Positions 57,591 to 64,000 of a stretch of DNA of 64,000 nucleotides are shown piece after piece. The notes below the pieces were generated by a model. That model searched no databases. It was not told the DNA's origin and saw only the letters and a list, made by a program, of their open reading frames with translations. Positions within the stretch are counted from its first letter, which is position 1; each line of letters begins with the position of its first letter. The position numbers and the translations under genes are program-made. The DNA is from Caldicellulosiruptor saccharolyticus DSM 8903 (lineage in GTDB: Bacteria > Bacillota > Thermoanaerobacteria > Caldicellulosiruptorales > Caldicellulosiruptoraceae): assembly GCF_000016545.1 (NCBI RefSeq), contig NC_009437.1:2878501-2942500 (forward strand). Direction: 5' to 3'.

Positions 57591-58172
57591 TTATAACACC
57601 TCTTTGATTTGGGCAAAGTCTATTATAAGGTCTTCAAAAATACCAACCTTGACCTTGTCACTGAAGGTGTAAGCTTCTGGTGGCAAGTAATCTTCATTGT
57701 CTTTAAGTCTATATACCAAGATTGTTTGATTTTTAGGGTTGACAATCCAGTATTCTTTGACCTTAAATTGTGTATAAAGATTGAGTTTTCGGATATAGTC
57801 ATGCGAAAAATTGCTCTCAGATACAACCTCAATTATCATCTCAGGAACTCCAACACAGCCTTTATCAGTAAGCTTTCTCTTGTCGCAAATAATTGAAATA
57901 TCAGGCTGAACAACGTTTGTTGCTTGCTTTTCATCCTGTCCTTCCTTTGTTAGGACAACATCAAATGGAGCTGTATATATTTCGCAAGGTTTTTTACTTA
58001 CTTTAAGATAGTTATTTATTACTGTTGTCAACTCCACCACTATTTTCTGATGTTTTCTTGAAGGTGCAGGGCTCATATCATAAATGACACCATCAATAAG
58101 TTCTACCCTTGCGTCCTCTGGAAACCCAAGATAGTCTGCATAAGTGTAAACCTTAGGTATTCTTTCTTCCAT
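57591..58172 (-). CDS. Uma2-family (DUF820) endonuclease-like protein
   Basis: 193 residues of the PD-(D/E)XK-related Uma2 fold: YTYADYLGFPEDARVELIDGVIYDMSPAPSRKHQKIV (N-terminal helix and first strand), QPDISIICDKRKLTDKGCVGVPEMIIEVVSESNFSHDYIRKLNLYTQFKVKEYWIVNPKNQTILVYR, with Asp, Glu and Lys where the nuclease site lies. The family is abundant in thermophiles and cyanobacteria; its role is unproven. AAGGTGA precedes the ATG, and the gene ends one base before the integrase start, so the two may be co-transcribed cargo of the same element. Confidence 0.85.
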   Translation of the reverse strand: MEERIPKVYTYADYLGFPEDARVELIDGVIYDMSPAPSRKHQKIVVELTTVINNYLKVSKKPCEIYTAPFDVVLTKEGQDEKQATNVVQPDISIICDKRKLTDKGCVGVPEMIIEVVSESNFSHDYIRKLNLYTQFKVKEYWIVNPKNQTILVYRLKDNEDYLPPEAYTFSDKVKVGIFEDLIIDFAQIKEVL

Positions 58173-58427
58173 CTAAATCACCTTCTTTGTTGTATTCTTT
58201 TGAGTTTCTGTAATAAACTGTACTGGTAAAATAAATCTAATAAACTTACTAAATTTTTTTAACAAATCAAATACAAGAGTCTCTAAAGAATCTACCAAAC
58301 CATCTGCAACTTCAAGTCTTTGTGTAATTAATTCAATATATTTTCTAAATTTTTGAATCCCTAACGAGCTTTGCAAAGCTAACAAGTTGACAAGGGATTT
58401 CAATGATAATGTTTCCTTTTTGTACAT
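58173..58427 (-). CDS. Hypothetical helical protein upstream of Uma2
   Basis: An 84-residue open frame ending exactly where Uma2 starts. It is Leu-rich and predicted helical (SLKSLVNLLALQSSLGIQKF, VADGLVDSLETLVFDLLKK). No ribosome-binding site is clear at the ATG and no family is recognised, so it may be a small gene, the tail of a lost gene, or chance. Confidence 0.35.
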   Translation of the reverse strand: MYKKETLSLKSLVNLLALQSSLGIQKFRKYIELITQRLEVADGLVDSLETLVFDLLKKFSKFIRFILPVQFITETQKNTTKKVI

Positions 58428-58560
58428 TATACTACTAAATAAATATAAGTGAAACTTTTTTGTCGATTTCTCAGATTTGAAGAGTTATGACAAAGTAAAG
58501 CTAATAACGAAACATTAATATCATTAATTAAAATTTCAAATTCAAATATAGTACAACAAC

Positions 58561-58596
58561 AAAGGGGCTCGTTATTAGACAGCTAACAAGCCCCTG
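58561..58596 (-). terminator. Terminator of the GH4 gene
   Basis: A GC-rich stem (ggggctcgttatta / taacaagcccc) with a T-rich flank lies about 30 bp after the GH4 stop. Confidence 0.75.
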
Positions 58597-58624
58597 ATGG
58601 TTATTTTTAAAATTGTTGTAATCC

Positions 58625-60016
58625 TTACAAGCCTAAATATGCCAAATACTTTTTAGTGTTATTTATCATCTCATCAAAAAGCTGCTCGGCTTTGTTCTGC
58701 GGTAGTCTTTCAACTGCAGGGTCATTCAAGAATGCTCTTTTTGCAAGGTTCAAATCCTTTTCTAAAGCAGCTTTAACTATAAGTTCTTGATTGCTGATAT
58801 GCCTTGTCATTATGCTTGCCAAATCTGAAGGCAGCTTTCCTGCATAGACAGGTCTGACGTCATCATGAGTAAATACTGCATTTGTCTCAACTATAGCCCC
58901 CATCGGAAGGTTTGGTATTTGACCCATATTGGGTAAATTCACGTTTGTCACCAATGTATCCAAACCTAAAATAGCTTTCATCTGCATAACTCCTTCTTCT
59001 CCAGAAGGGTTCAATGGAACATCTTTTTGGTCAGATGCATATTCTTTACTAAGTTTAATCAACTCTTCTCTGTGTTTAATTCTCCATTCGACAGGTGTTA
59101 AGTTGAATTTCCATTTATAAACTGCCTCTTTGTCTGTAAGATAAATGTAAGGAACAAATTCAGCCAAGTGTCTATCACCTGCTGCAGCAATAAGTCCAAA
59201 GCGTTTAAACAAATCAAACTTTACTCTATTTGCAGAAGCAAAATAATCTTTTTCCCACAATCCTTTTGTTTTTTCAAAACCTTCTTCATAATATTTGTTC
59301 ACAAATTCTTTGTAAAGAGGGAATAAATCATAAGTTTTGTATGATGCTTTGTCAAACCACGTAAAATGATTTATACCAAGAACATTTACCTTGATTTCTC
59401 TTCTTGAGATTTCTCTTTCTTCTCCTAAAAATTCTTTTACAACCTCTGTCAAAAGTTTCTGTGTACCAAAAACTTCATGACAGCAGCCAAAAGCTTTTAT
59501 TTTAGGAAATACCTCATATAGAGCTTTTAAGCATATAGCCATTGGATTTGTGTAATTGATAACCCAAGCATCTGGACAATTTCTCTTTATAGCTTCTGCA
59601 AATTCAACATACATAGGAACAGTCCTAAGTCCTCTGATAAGACCGCCTGGTCCTGTTGTGTCACCTACAGACTGGTATATACCATATTTTTCAGGGATAT
59701 GGACATCCGAATACATCTCTTCAAATGTCCCAGGCAAAATCGAAATGATAACAAAATCTGCACCATATAAAGCTTCATCTAAGCTCTCTACAGCAACATA
59801 TTTCCACTTCCCTACTACCTCAGGCTTGCTTGAAAGCTTATTACCTATTACTTCATTTGTCTTGGCAGCTTCAAAATCAATGTCGTAAAGTCTCACAGTA
59901 CCACTCAAATCCTTCTCTAAAGCTAAATCAGTCATCAATCTCCAAGCCCAGCCACGTGAACCCCCACCAATATATGCTATATTGATTTGTTTCTGTTGTT
60001 CTGATGTGGTATTCAA
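58625..60016 (-). CDS. lplD: GH4 alpha-galacturonidase, LplD type
   Basis: 463 residues from a TTG with AGGAGG 8 nt upstream. The N-terminus is the NAD-binding GH4 fold (INIAYIGGGSRGWAWRLMTDLALE, VRLYDID). NYTNPMAICLKAL and FGCCHEVFGTQKLL give the metal-site motif CHEV; LGINHFTWFD and GDRHLAEFVPY complete the site. GH4 enzymes use NAD+, Mn2+ and an oxidation-elimination mechanism. The CHEV variant is known from alpha-galacturonidases such as B. subtilis LplD, in contrast to CHS (alpha-glucosidase/galactosidase) and CHG (alpha-glucuronidase). Cytosolic. It lies outside the integrase-bounded block. Confidence 0.88.
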   Translation of the reverse strand: MNTTSEQQKQINIAYIGGGSRGWAWRLMTDLALEKDLSGTVRLYDIDFEAAKTNEVIGNKLSSKPEVVGKWKYVAVESLDEALYGADFVIISILPGTFEEMYSDVHIPEKYGIYQSVGDTTGPGGLIRGLRTVPMYVEFAEAIKRNCPDAWVINYTNPMAICLKALYEVFPKIKAFGCCHEVFGTQKLLTEVVKEFLGEEREISRREIKVNVLGINHFTWFDKASYKTYDLFPLYKEFVNKYYEEGFEKTKGLWEKDYFASANRVKFDLFKRFGLIAAAGDRHLAEFVPYIYLTDKEAVYKWKFNLTPVEWRIKHREELIKLSKEYASDQKDVPLNPSGEEGVMQMKAILGLDTLVTNVNLPNMGQIPNLPMGAIVETNAVFTHDDVRPVYAGKLPSDLASIMTRHISNQELIVKAALEKDLNLAKRAFLNDPAVERLPQNKAEQLFDEMINNTKKYLAYLGL

Positions 60017-60166
60017 TATTACTCCCTCCTATAATAATTGTGAATTTCAAATAAATTATATCACAAATCTCACTTAAAACCAAACCATTATTATCTTTAA
60101 CTTTTATTTATTCCTATTATATCTGGTTTTTTCTTTGGCTTTTCAAAAGTGCATCCTAAAAAGATA

Positions 60167-60196
60167 TTGACAATTCTACATCTCTTCCCTTATAAT
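60167..60196 (+). promoter_or_regulatory. Promoter of tRNA-Trp
   Basis: TTGACA (60167-60172) and TATAAT (60191-60196) with an 18-bp spacer, 12 bp before the tRNA. Confidence 0.75.
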
Positions 60197-60207
60197 AAGA
60201 TAAGTGT

Positions 60208-60283
60208 AGGGGCGTAGCTCAATTGGTAGAGTAGCGGTCTCCAAAACCGTTGGCTGGGGGTTCGAGTCCCTCCGCCCCTGCCA
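60208..60283 (+). tRNA. tRNA-Trp (CCA)
   Basis: Acceptor AGGGGCG pairs with CGCCCCT, then G and an encoded CCA (60281-60283). The anticodon arm GCGGT-CTCCAAA-ACCGT gives CCA. The gene is single; in many Firmicutes it stands before secE-nusG, which is not the case here. Confidence 0.97.
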
Positions 60284-60354
60284 TAAGTTCTCTTTTGCCT
60301 ACTTTCTTAATTTTCATTGTCTTTTGCCTCTTTCAATTTTTGATTTATAATTAA

Positions 60355-60405
60355 CCCCGAAAGGGGTGCCCTTTTGGAGGGCAGTCCATTGTATTTGCAA
60401 TGGAC
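60355..60405. repeat. Three contiguous perfect hairpins
   Basis: CCCC-GAAA-GGGG (60355-60366), TGCCCT-ttttg-AGGGCA (60367-60383) and GTCCATTG-tatttg-CAATGGAC (60384-60405) follow one another with no spacer. They lie between tRNA-Trp and a candidate sRNA promoter. Their role is unknown. Confidence 0.7.
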
Positions 60406-60423
60406 TTGTGATATAATCACTAT

Positions 60424-60520
60424 ATAGTCTGGAGTTACACCTTGAGTTATACCAACTTCTGTGAGTCTGGCAGTGATTTTAGTGGGGTGGGAGAAAGGTT
60501 TTCTCCTTTCTCCCTTTTAA
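60424..60520 (+). ncRNA. Candidate small RNA
   Basis: A promoter-like TTGTAT (60389-60394), 17-bp spacer and TATAAT (60412-60417) points to a start near 60424. A strong hairpin with a T-run (60489-60518) would end a transcript of about 95 nt. It has no ribosome-binding site or useful open frame. It overlaps the end of the minus-strand peptide gene at 60517-60594 by a few bases. Confidence 0.4.
60489..60518 (+). terminator. Strong terminator hairpin
   Basis: GGGAGAAAGG (60489-60498) pairs perfectly with CCTTTCTCCC (60505-60514), followed by TTTT; an outer GGGGT/ACCCC pairing extends it. Confidence 0.75.
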
Positions 60521-60594
60521 ATACCCCAATATGCGAACGCATTTTTGCCAAACTCACAGCTTCTTGACATACCCCCCTTCAAAAAATTTGACAT
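60517..60594 (-). CDS. Small peptide 1 of a repeated MSNFL module
   Basis: 25 codons beginning MSNFLKGGMSRSCEF and ending YWGI. The start, the preceding AGATG-type ribosome-binding site and about 45 nt of leader are shared with the two modules at 60842-60922 and 60943-61022. An internal ATG follows GGGGGG and could also initiate. One Cys. No known family. Confidence 0.4.
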   Translation of the reverse strand: MSNFLKGGMSRSCEFGKNAFAYWGI

Positions 60595-60650
60595 TCTTTA
60601 TAAACATCTAAAAAGTATATTTCTGGCAATAGATTTGATTATATTTTATC
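60577..60650 (-). repeat. Expression-module repeat 1
   Basis: On the minus strand the repeat runs from a TATAAT-like box through about 45 nt of leader and an AGRTG ribosome-binding site to the start codon and the codons for MSNFL. It is about 75-80% similar by eye to repeats 2 and 3. Confidence 0.6.
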
Positions 60651-60681
60651 ACAACCAAATGGATGTTTCAACAGGGAATTA

Positions 60682-60786
60682 CTAAAATTCTGAATCATCT
60701 TCACCTTTCAAAATTGCCGTGATTTTGAACAGTGCCAAAGGAATATACCATATGAGAAACACAACAACCAATGGATGCTTCAGCAT
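60682..60786 (-). CDS. 34-residue single-span membrane peptide
   Basis: From ATG 60786 behind AAGGAG (spacing 9) to 60682. Residues about 5-24 (PLVVVFLIWYIPLALFKITA) form one membrane helix; the tail KGEDDSEF is acidic. The same frame is open upstream to a GTG at 60864 in repeat module 2, so a 60-residue form starting MSNFLKRGKGRLL is also possible. That longer form would be translated through the hairpin at 60816-60841. Small hydrophobic peptides of this kind include type I toxins, but no antitoxin is proven here. Confidence 0.5.
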   Translation of the reverse strand: MLKHPLVVVFLIWYIPLALFKITAILKGEDDSEF

Positions 60787-60815
60787 GTTTGCTTTCTCCT
60801 TTTGCGGTTTACAAA

Positions 60816-60841
60816 AAAAGGCAGGTAACAACCTGCCTTTT
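60816..60841 (-). terminator. Hairpin between repeat module 2 and the membrane-peptide gene
   Basis: AAAAGGCAGGT pairs with ACCTGCCTTTT and is followed on the minus strand by a T-run, about 30 nt before the AAGGAG of the 34-residue gene. It could end short transcripts from module 2 or act as an attenuator. Confidence 0.65.
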
Positions 60842-60922
60842 CCCCTCTTCAAAAAATTTGACACTCTGTATTAACACCTAAAAGATACATTTATGCCAAT
60901 TGATTCTGAATATATTATACCA
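60842..60922 (-). repeat. Expression-module repeat 2
   Basis: Second copy of the module, with TATAAT near 60919, AGGTG, then GTG (60864) as start codon and the codons for MSNFLK. The open frame runs on to the membrane peptide at 60682. Confidence 0.6.
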
Positions 60923-60959
60923 CTGTTGTTTGAAATTGCAATAACAAAAAATTTGACAT
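60915..60959 (-). CDS. Small peptide 3 of the MSNFL module
   Basis: 14 codons beginning MSNFLLLQF and stopping at 60915, with AGGTG 10 nt before the ATG. Conserved start but different ending, so it could be a leader peptide or a decayed copy. Confidence 0.3.
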   Translation of the reverse strand: MSNFLLLQFQTTVV

Positions 60960-61022
60960 TCTATATAAACACCTAAAATATACACTAATGGGAAGAAGTA
61001 TAATTTGATTTTAGCACACCAA
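60943..61022 (-). repeat. Expression-module repeat 3
   Basis: Third copy of the module (TAAAAT-like box, leader, AGGTG, ATG at 60959). It lies downstream of the 89-residue gene at 61067-61336. Confidence 0.6.
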
Positions 61023-61066
61023 TTTTGAATGTACAACCCTTGAATTTAGCTTTATACTATTCTTTT

Positions 61067-61336
61067 TTAGTGGCTAACTTTTGAACATTCTTTGCATAGA
61101 GGGTATTCACCAACAACATCGTCTTTTTTCTGAAGACACATATAGCAGATTTTTAATTTCTCGCCCAAACCATACAGTATCTCATGTGGATTTGTATCAT
61201 ATCTATTTTCTGTGAAATTGCAGAGCCACCTAACAAACTCTAAAGTTTTGTCTTCTCCCAGTAGTGCAAACGCCCCAAGTTCATCAAGCTTGCGTAAAAC
61301 ATAGTTAAGCATATAACTGCCACTGTGATTTGACAT
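61067..61336 (-). CDS. Hypothetical protein with C-terminal CxxC...CxxC zinc-binding pattern
   Basis: 89 residues behind a G-rich ribosome-binding site (GGGGAGGGGG). The N-terminal half is helical (YMLNYVLRKLDELGAFALLGEDKTLEFVRWLC). The C-terminus reads CYMCLQKKDDVVGEYPLCKECSKVSH, a four-Cys knuckle likely to hold zinc. The start MSNHSG shares its first three residues with the nearby peptides. No family recognised; probably a small regulatory or scaffold protein. Confidence 0.55.
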   Translation of the reverse strand: MSNHSGSYMLNYVLRKLDELGAFALLGEDKTLEFVRWLCNFTENRYDTNPHEILYGLGEKLKICYMCLQKKDDVVGEYPLCKECSKVSH

Positions 61337-61410
61337 TAATCCCCCTCCCCTTTGTTTTAAAAAAATATAAGGCAGATATTGTTATCTGCCTTTATAATCT
61401 AAAGAGAACC

Positions 61411-61871
61411 TCAGTTAATCAACTCTTTTCTCAGTTCTTTTACCTTTTCTATGTCTAATTCTGTAAGCTCTGCAATGTCTTCATCGCTAAAACCTCTTTG
61501 AATTAGCTTCTTGGCTACCTCGATTTTTCCTTCAATTTTTCCTTCAATTCTTCCTTCAATTCTTCCCTCATTGAATTTTTTCATCTGTGCTTCGTCCAGT
61601 AGTTTTGCAACATTAGATACAAACTCACCCATTTTCCTACTCCCCCCTTGTTTAACTCTTTGTGCAAGTTCGTCGTACTTTCCTTTGTCTTCCTTCGCAA
61701 GCCTTGGGCGAATTACATTCCCTGCCCATATTAAGAATCTTTCTGCGTTGTTTTTACTTAATTTCTCAAGCTTCGGTTCAATCTCTTTCAGTCTTTTTAT
61801 AAGCTCTTTTGCGTCGTCCCTTACCTGTTCAAGGTAGAATATTGCTGGACTTAAGACATCCTCTTCCTCTA
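61411..61871 (-). pseudogene. Rpn/PD-(D/E)XK-family transposase-like protein, C-terminal relic
   Basis: Minus-strand translation gives LEEEDVLSPAIFYLEQVRDDAKEL, then NAERFLIWAGNVIRPRLAKEDKGKYDELAQRVKQGGE and a stop; in another frame it continues MGEFVSNVAKLLDEAQMKKFNEG, GRIEGRIEGKIEGKIE and a final helix. This is the C-terminal half of an Rpn-family (recombination-promoting nuclease) protein. The frame is lost at a run of seven G; six would restore it. The nuclease half is missing beyond about 61871, exactly where the NurA-like fragment on the other strand begins. Confidence 0.75.
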
Positions 61872-62450
61872 GAAAATATTGCTTTTATAATAGATGGTCC
61901 TCTTGCAATTTATGGTCAGCCTGCTAAACTTCATGCATATATACTTCGATATTTACATCAGCTTAGAGACAAAGGATTTATATATTTCGGTGTAATCAAA
62001 AGTGGAAGACTAAAAGACCATTTTACTATTTTAGAAGAAAGACTGAAACAACAGGGTATTAATATTCCTTATAATTCTTTTATGCTTGTAAATGATGAGT
62101 ATCGCTTTAAATATATTCAAAGGCGCCCAAAACAAAATAAATATTTTGGAATAGAAGTTCTTTATGGACAAGATTTTCTTTTTTACTCGGACAAGGGTAA
62201 AAAATATGTTATTTCACTTCCATATCCAGTACCAGAAAAAAATGAATCAGCTTTTGAAAAATATATCTTTAACCATAATACTTACGGTACATTACCAATT
62301 GTATTAGATTTACTCAATAGAATTAGTATTGACCTTTACGAAGATGCGGTTTTACCAATTGCTTTAGCACATAAATTTGCCTCTATAAGCCTTAATCCTG
62401 GTATTAAAATCTTAGAAATATTTACTAAAAATTATATCCAACAACAATGA
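61809..62450 (+). pseudogene. NurA-like nuclease, C-terminal fragment
   Basis: The open frame has an ATG at 61809, but family-like sequence begins only at residue 22 (ENIAFIIDGPLAIYGQPAKLHAYILRYLHQL). The first 20 residues are antisense to the Rpn relic. FIIDGPLA matches the second NurA acidic motif; LRDKGFIYFGVIKSGRLKDHF and the terminal LPIALAHKFASISL follow. NurA nucleases work with HerA helicases in end resection and in phage defence. The N-terminal half with the first catalytic Asp is absent. It ends one base from the convergent methyltransferase gene. The family call is moderate. Confidence 0.55.
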
Positions 62451-62451
62451 T

Positions 62452-63309
62452 TTAAAAAATAATATTTTCCGTCCCTTCAATTCTAGAAGGGACTATTATT
62501 TTGTTGTAAAACATTATTTCTTTTTTCCTCTTAATAGTTCCCGCAGTATAAATTACATCGATGAGTAAATAAGGTATTCTTTCAGAATAAAACTCCATAA
62601 CCTCAGTTGCCAAATCATACGTCATTAACCAAGGAATATTTACCATATTGGATAAAATAAATTGGGCTAAATAAGCATGATCTTCTTTTTTGTAAAAATT
62701 AGTATAAAGTTCGCTACCTTTCTGATAATATGGTGGATCTAAAAAAACAAAAATTTTTTCTTTCCTATTTATAATTTTATTCAAAAAATCAACAGCATCT
62801 AAATTATATATTTCTATTTTATCCCTCATTGCAGATATGTTCTTAATAATCTTAATAATTCGTTCTTTGTTAAAACGGCAATCAATTTTGTATTTTCCGG
62901 TTTGAAGATATCCACCTATCGGTCCAGCGTTTAGTATACCTGAGCGATTTGTTCTATTTAAAAAAAGCGTAGAAAAACCTAATTCTAGCACATCAGTTGG
63001 TTCTTTAAATTTCCTTTTTATTTCTTTATAAGTTTCAATCGTTATCGGCGTATTTTCTATCATTTTACATAATTCTTCTGGATAATTCAAAATACTAAAC
63101 CACAAAGCATATATGGACGGATCAATATCATTTAAGATTATCATATCTACTTTCTTATTGAATAACAATGCTAATGCTAAACCGGCACCGCCCGCATACG
63201 CTTCAACATAACTATAGTTATTTAATGAATTAAAATCAATTATTTCAGCAACAAAGCGATATAAAAAACTTTTCCCACCTGGATATCGTAAAGGAGAATA
63301 AGATCTCAT
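62452..63309 (-). CDS. D12-class (Dam-like) N6-adenine DNA methyltransferase
   Basis: 285 residues. Motif order is that of the alpha (D12) class: SAM-binding PLRYPGGKSFLYRFV at the N-terminus and YVEAYAGGAGLALAL, NDIDPSIYALW, then FNKERI and the catalytic DPPYYQKGSELYTNFYKKEDH near residue 193-212. GGAGGGAGG stands before the ATG. With an AlwI-like endonuclease starting 627 bp away on the other strand it probably forms a type II restriction-modification system. AlwI-type enzymes recognise GGATC, which contains GATC, so an adenine methylase is fitting. Confidence 0.92.
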   Translation of the reverse strand: MRSYSPLRYPGGKSFLYRFVAEIIDFNSLNNYSYVEAYAGGAGLALALLFNKKVDMIILNDIDPSIYALWFSILNYPEELCKMIENTPITIETYKEIKRKFKEPTDVLELGFSTLFLNRTNRSGILNAGPIGGYLQTGKYKIDCRFNKERIIKIIKNISAMRDKIEIYNLDAVDFLNKIINRKEKIFVFLDPPYYQKGSELYTNFYKKEDHAYLAQFILSNMVNIPWLMTYDLATEVMEFYSERIPYLLIDVIYTAGTIKRKKEIMFYNKIIVPSRIEGTENIIF

Positions 63310-63935
63310 TCATACCTCCCTCCTCATTTTCATCAAAATAAAAAACCTAATTCTTTATAATACTATCTTTAATTATAAACTTTAATTATAAAACAATCAT
63401 TATAAGAAAAATAGCCGAGCTTGTAAAATTAAAGAATAGTTTGAATTTTATCTCATTCTTATTTAAAATGAAGTCTAAAGAATTAAATCTTTATCAAAAT
63501 AAAATAAGAAGATATTGAAGACAATACCCTTTCAACCATGGTATGATATTAAACTATGGAAGAAAAACGCATATATTAGGATATTTAAAGCTAAAACTCA
63601 CAATTAATAATATCACAAAGAAAAAGAAATTTAAACACTCTAGTCAGCTTTATTTTCGGGTGTTAAAGATATTTTTGTGGCTTGCAGTAAAAAACTGGTA
63701 AATTATAATTTACAAAAAACCAAAAAGCTTATATTCTAATCAGAGGGGGATTTTACACAAAAATTTGGACTTGACCAACAGTGAAATTATTTTGAAGCCA
63801 GATAATAGGTTTTTGACATTAATTTAAAACTGTATTTGGGATTGCAAACATACAATTTTTTATAGTATGATATAACTTAAAGAACATCTTTCGTGATGAT
63901 AGATCCAGCCACAACGGTTAGGAGAAGAGATAAAA
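63310..63935. other. 626-bp AT-rich divergent intergenic region
   Basis: No gene is supported between the methyltransferase and the restriction gene. It contains AT-rich runs and a TTGACA (around 63813-63818) without a well-placed -10. Regulatory control of the restriction-modification pair is possible, but no typical C-protein box was seen. Confidence 0.5.
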
Positions 63936-64000
63936 ATGCGAAAGCCTTGGTCTATTTCCACAACTGTTAGAAACCCCGAAAGATTAAGAGGATTTTTGCA
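63936..64000 (+). CDS. AlwI-like type II restriction endonuclease, N-terminus (partial)
   Basis: ATG at 63936 with AGGAG about 10 nt upstream. The 21 visible residues begin MRKPWSISTTVRNPERLRGF, which matches the strongly conserved N-terminus of AlwI-family (GGATC-cutting) restriction enzymes. The rest lies beyond the window. The neighbour is a D12 adenine methyltransferase, as expected for such a system. Confidence 0.65.
   Translation, partial: MRKPWSISTTVRNPERLRGFL

Noticed and set aside
60208-60283. tRNA-Trp as the right attachment site (attR) of the tRNA-Arg element
   Set aside because: It is a complete independent tRNA gene; similarity to tRNA-Arg is limited to the universal T-arm.
60517-60594. 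AgrD-type cyclic autoinducer precursor
   Set aside because: No conserved Cys-containing thiolactone segment followed by the acidic PxxP-like tail, and no agrB homologue nearby.

Overview
The window looks like a chromosomal segment of a low-GC, thermophilic, plant-polysaccharide-degrading Firmicute, most likely Caldicellulosiruptor. The grounds are the base composition, the S-layer-homology (SLH) surface enzyme, CUT1 sugar transporters of the LplB/LplC and MalF/MalG types, GH2/GH4/GH39/GH88 enzymes and the IS families present. The genus call is an inference from gene content; no 16S gene is present.

Layout. (1) 1-6.1 kb is ordinary chromosome: a GNAT acetyltransferase tail, a CotF-like pair, an L,D-transpeptidase, a DUF2520-panB-panC-panD pantothenate operon with a structured leader and attenuator, ferritin, an FmdB-type zinc ribbon, tRNA-Leu(GAG) and tRNA-Arg(ACG). 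(2) 6.2-12.3 kb is a mobile-element pile-up beside tRNA-Arg: a tyrosine integrase cut at its N-terminus, an ISL3 element, an IS110 element with a frameshifted transposase and a structured upstream RNA, and a decayed IS256 element. (3) 12.6-41.3 kb is a cluster of genes on the minus strand for a uronic-acid polysaccharide: a 2,593-residue SLH-anchored surface protein, an ABC importer, a membrane-bound AraC regulator, two different heparinase-II/III-type lyases, GH88, a GH42-like protein, a GH39 gene with one amber codon, a nitrilase-family enzyme, and KduI-KduD-KdgK. A stub of KDPG aldolase (eda) remains. (4) 41.3-42.9 kb is decayed DNA. (5) 42.9-55.1 kb holds LacZ and an IclR-linked operon (aldolase, ABC importer, enolase-superfamily dehydratase, two Gfo/Idh dehydrogenases, MBL-fold hydrolase) that reads as an oxidative, non-phosphorylating sugar-acid route. 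(6) 55.3-57.6 kb is a second IS256-like element followed by a second integrase copy that lacks its C-terminus. (7) 57.6-64 kb has a Uma2 protein, an LplD-like GH4 alpha-galacturonidase, tRNA-Trp, repeated small-peptide modules, an Rpn relic joined to a NurA-like relic, a D12 adenine methyltransferase and the start of an AlwI-like restriction enzyme.

How it fits together. The two integrase copies share a 697-bp direct repeat, one lacking the 5' part and the other the 3' part. That is the geometry left when a circular molecule carrying an internal integrase fragment integrates by a single homologous crossover. The roughly 49.5-kb sugar-acid block between them may therefore have been acquired or rearranged as a unit. 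In the proposed flow, the surface SLH enzyme cuts the polymer and the LplB/LplC-type importer takes up oligomers. Cytosolic lyases and GH88 then release unsaturated uronate, and KduI, KduD and KdgK carry it to KDPG. The last step needs an aldolase from elsewhere because the local eda is broken.
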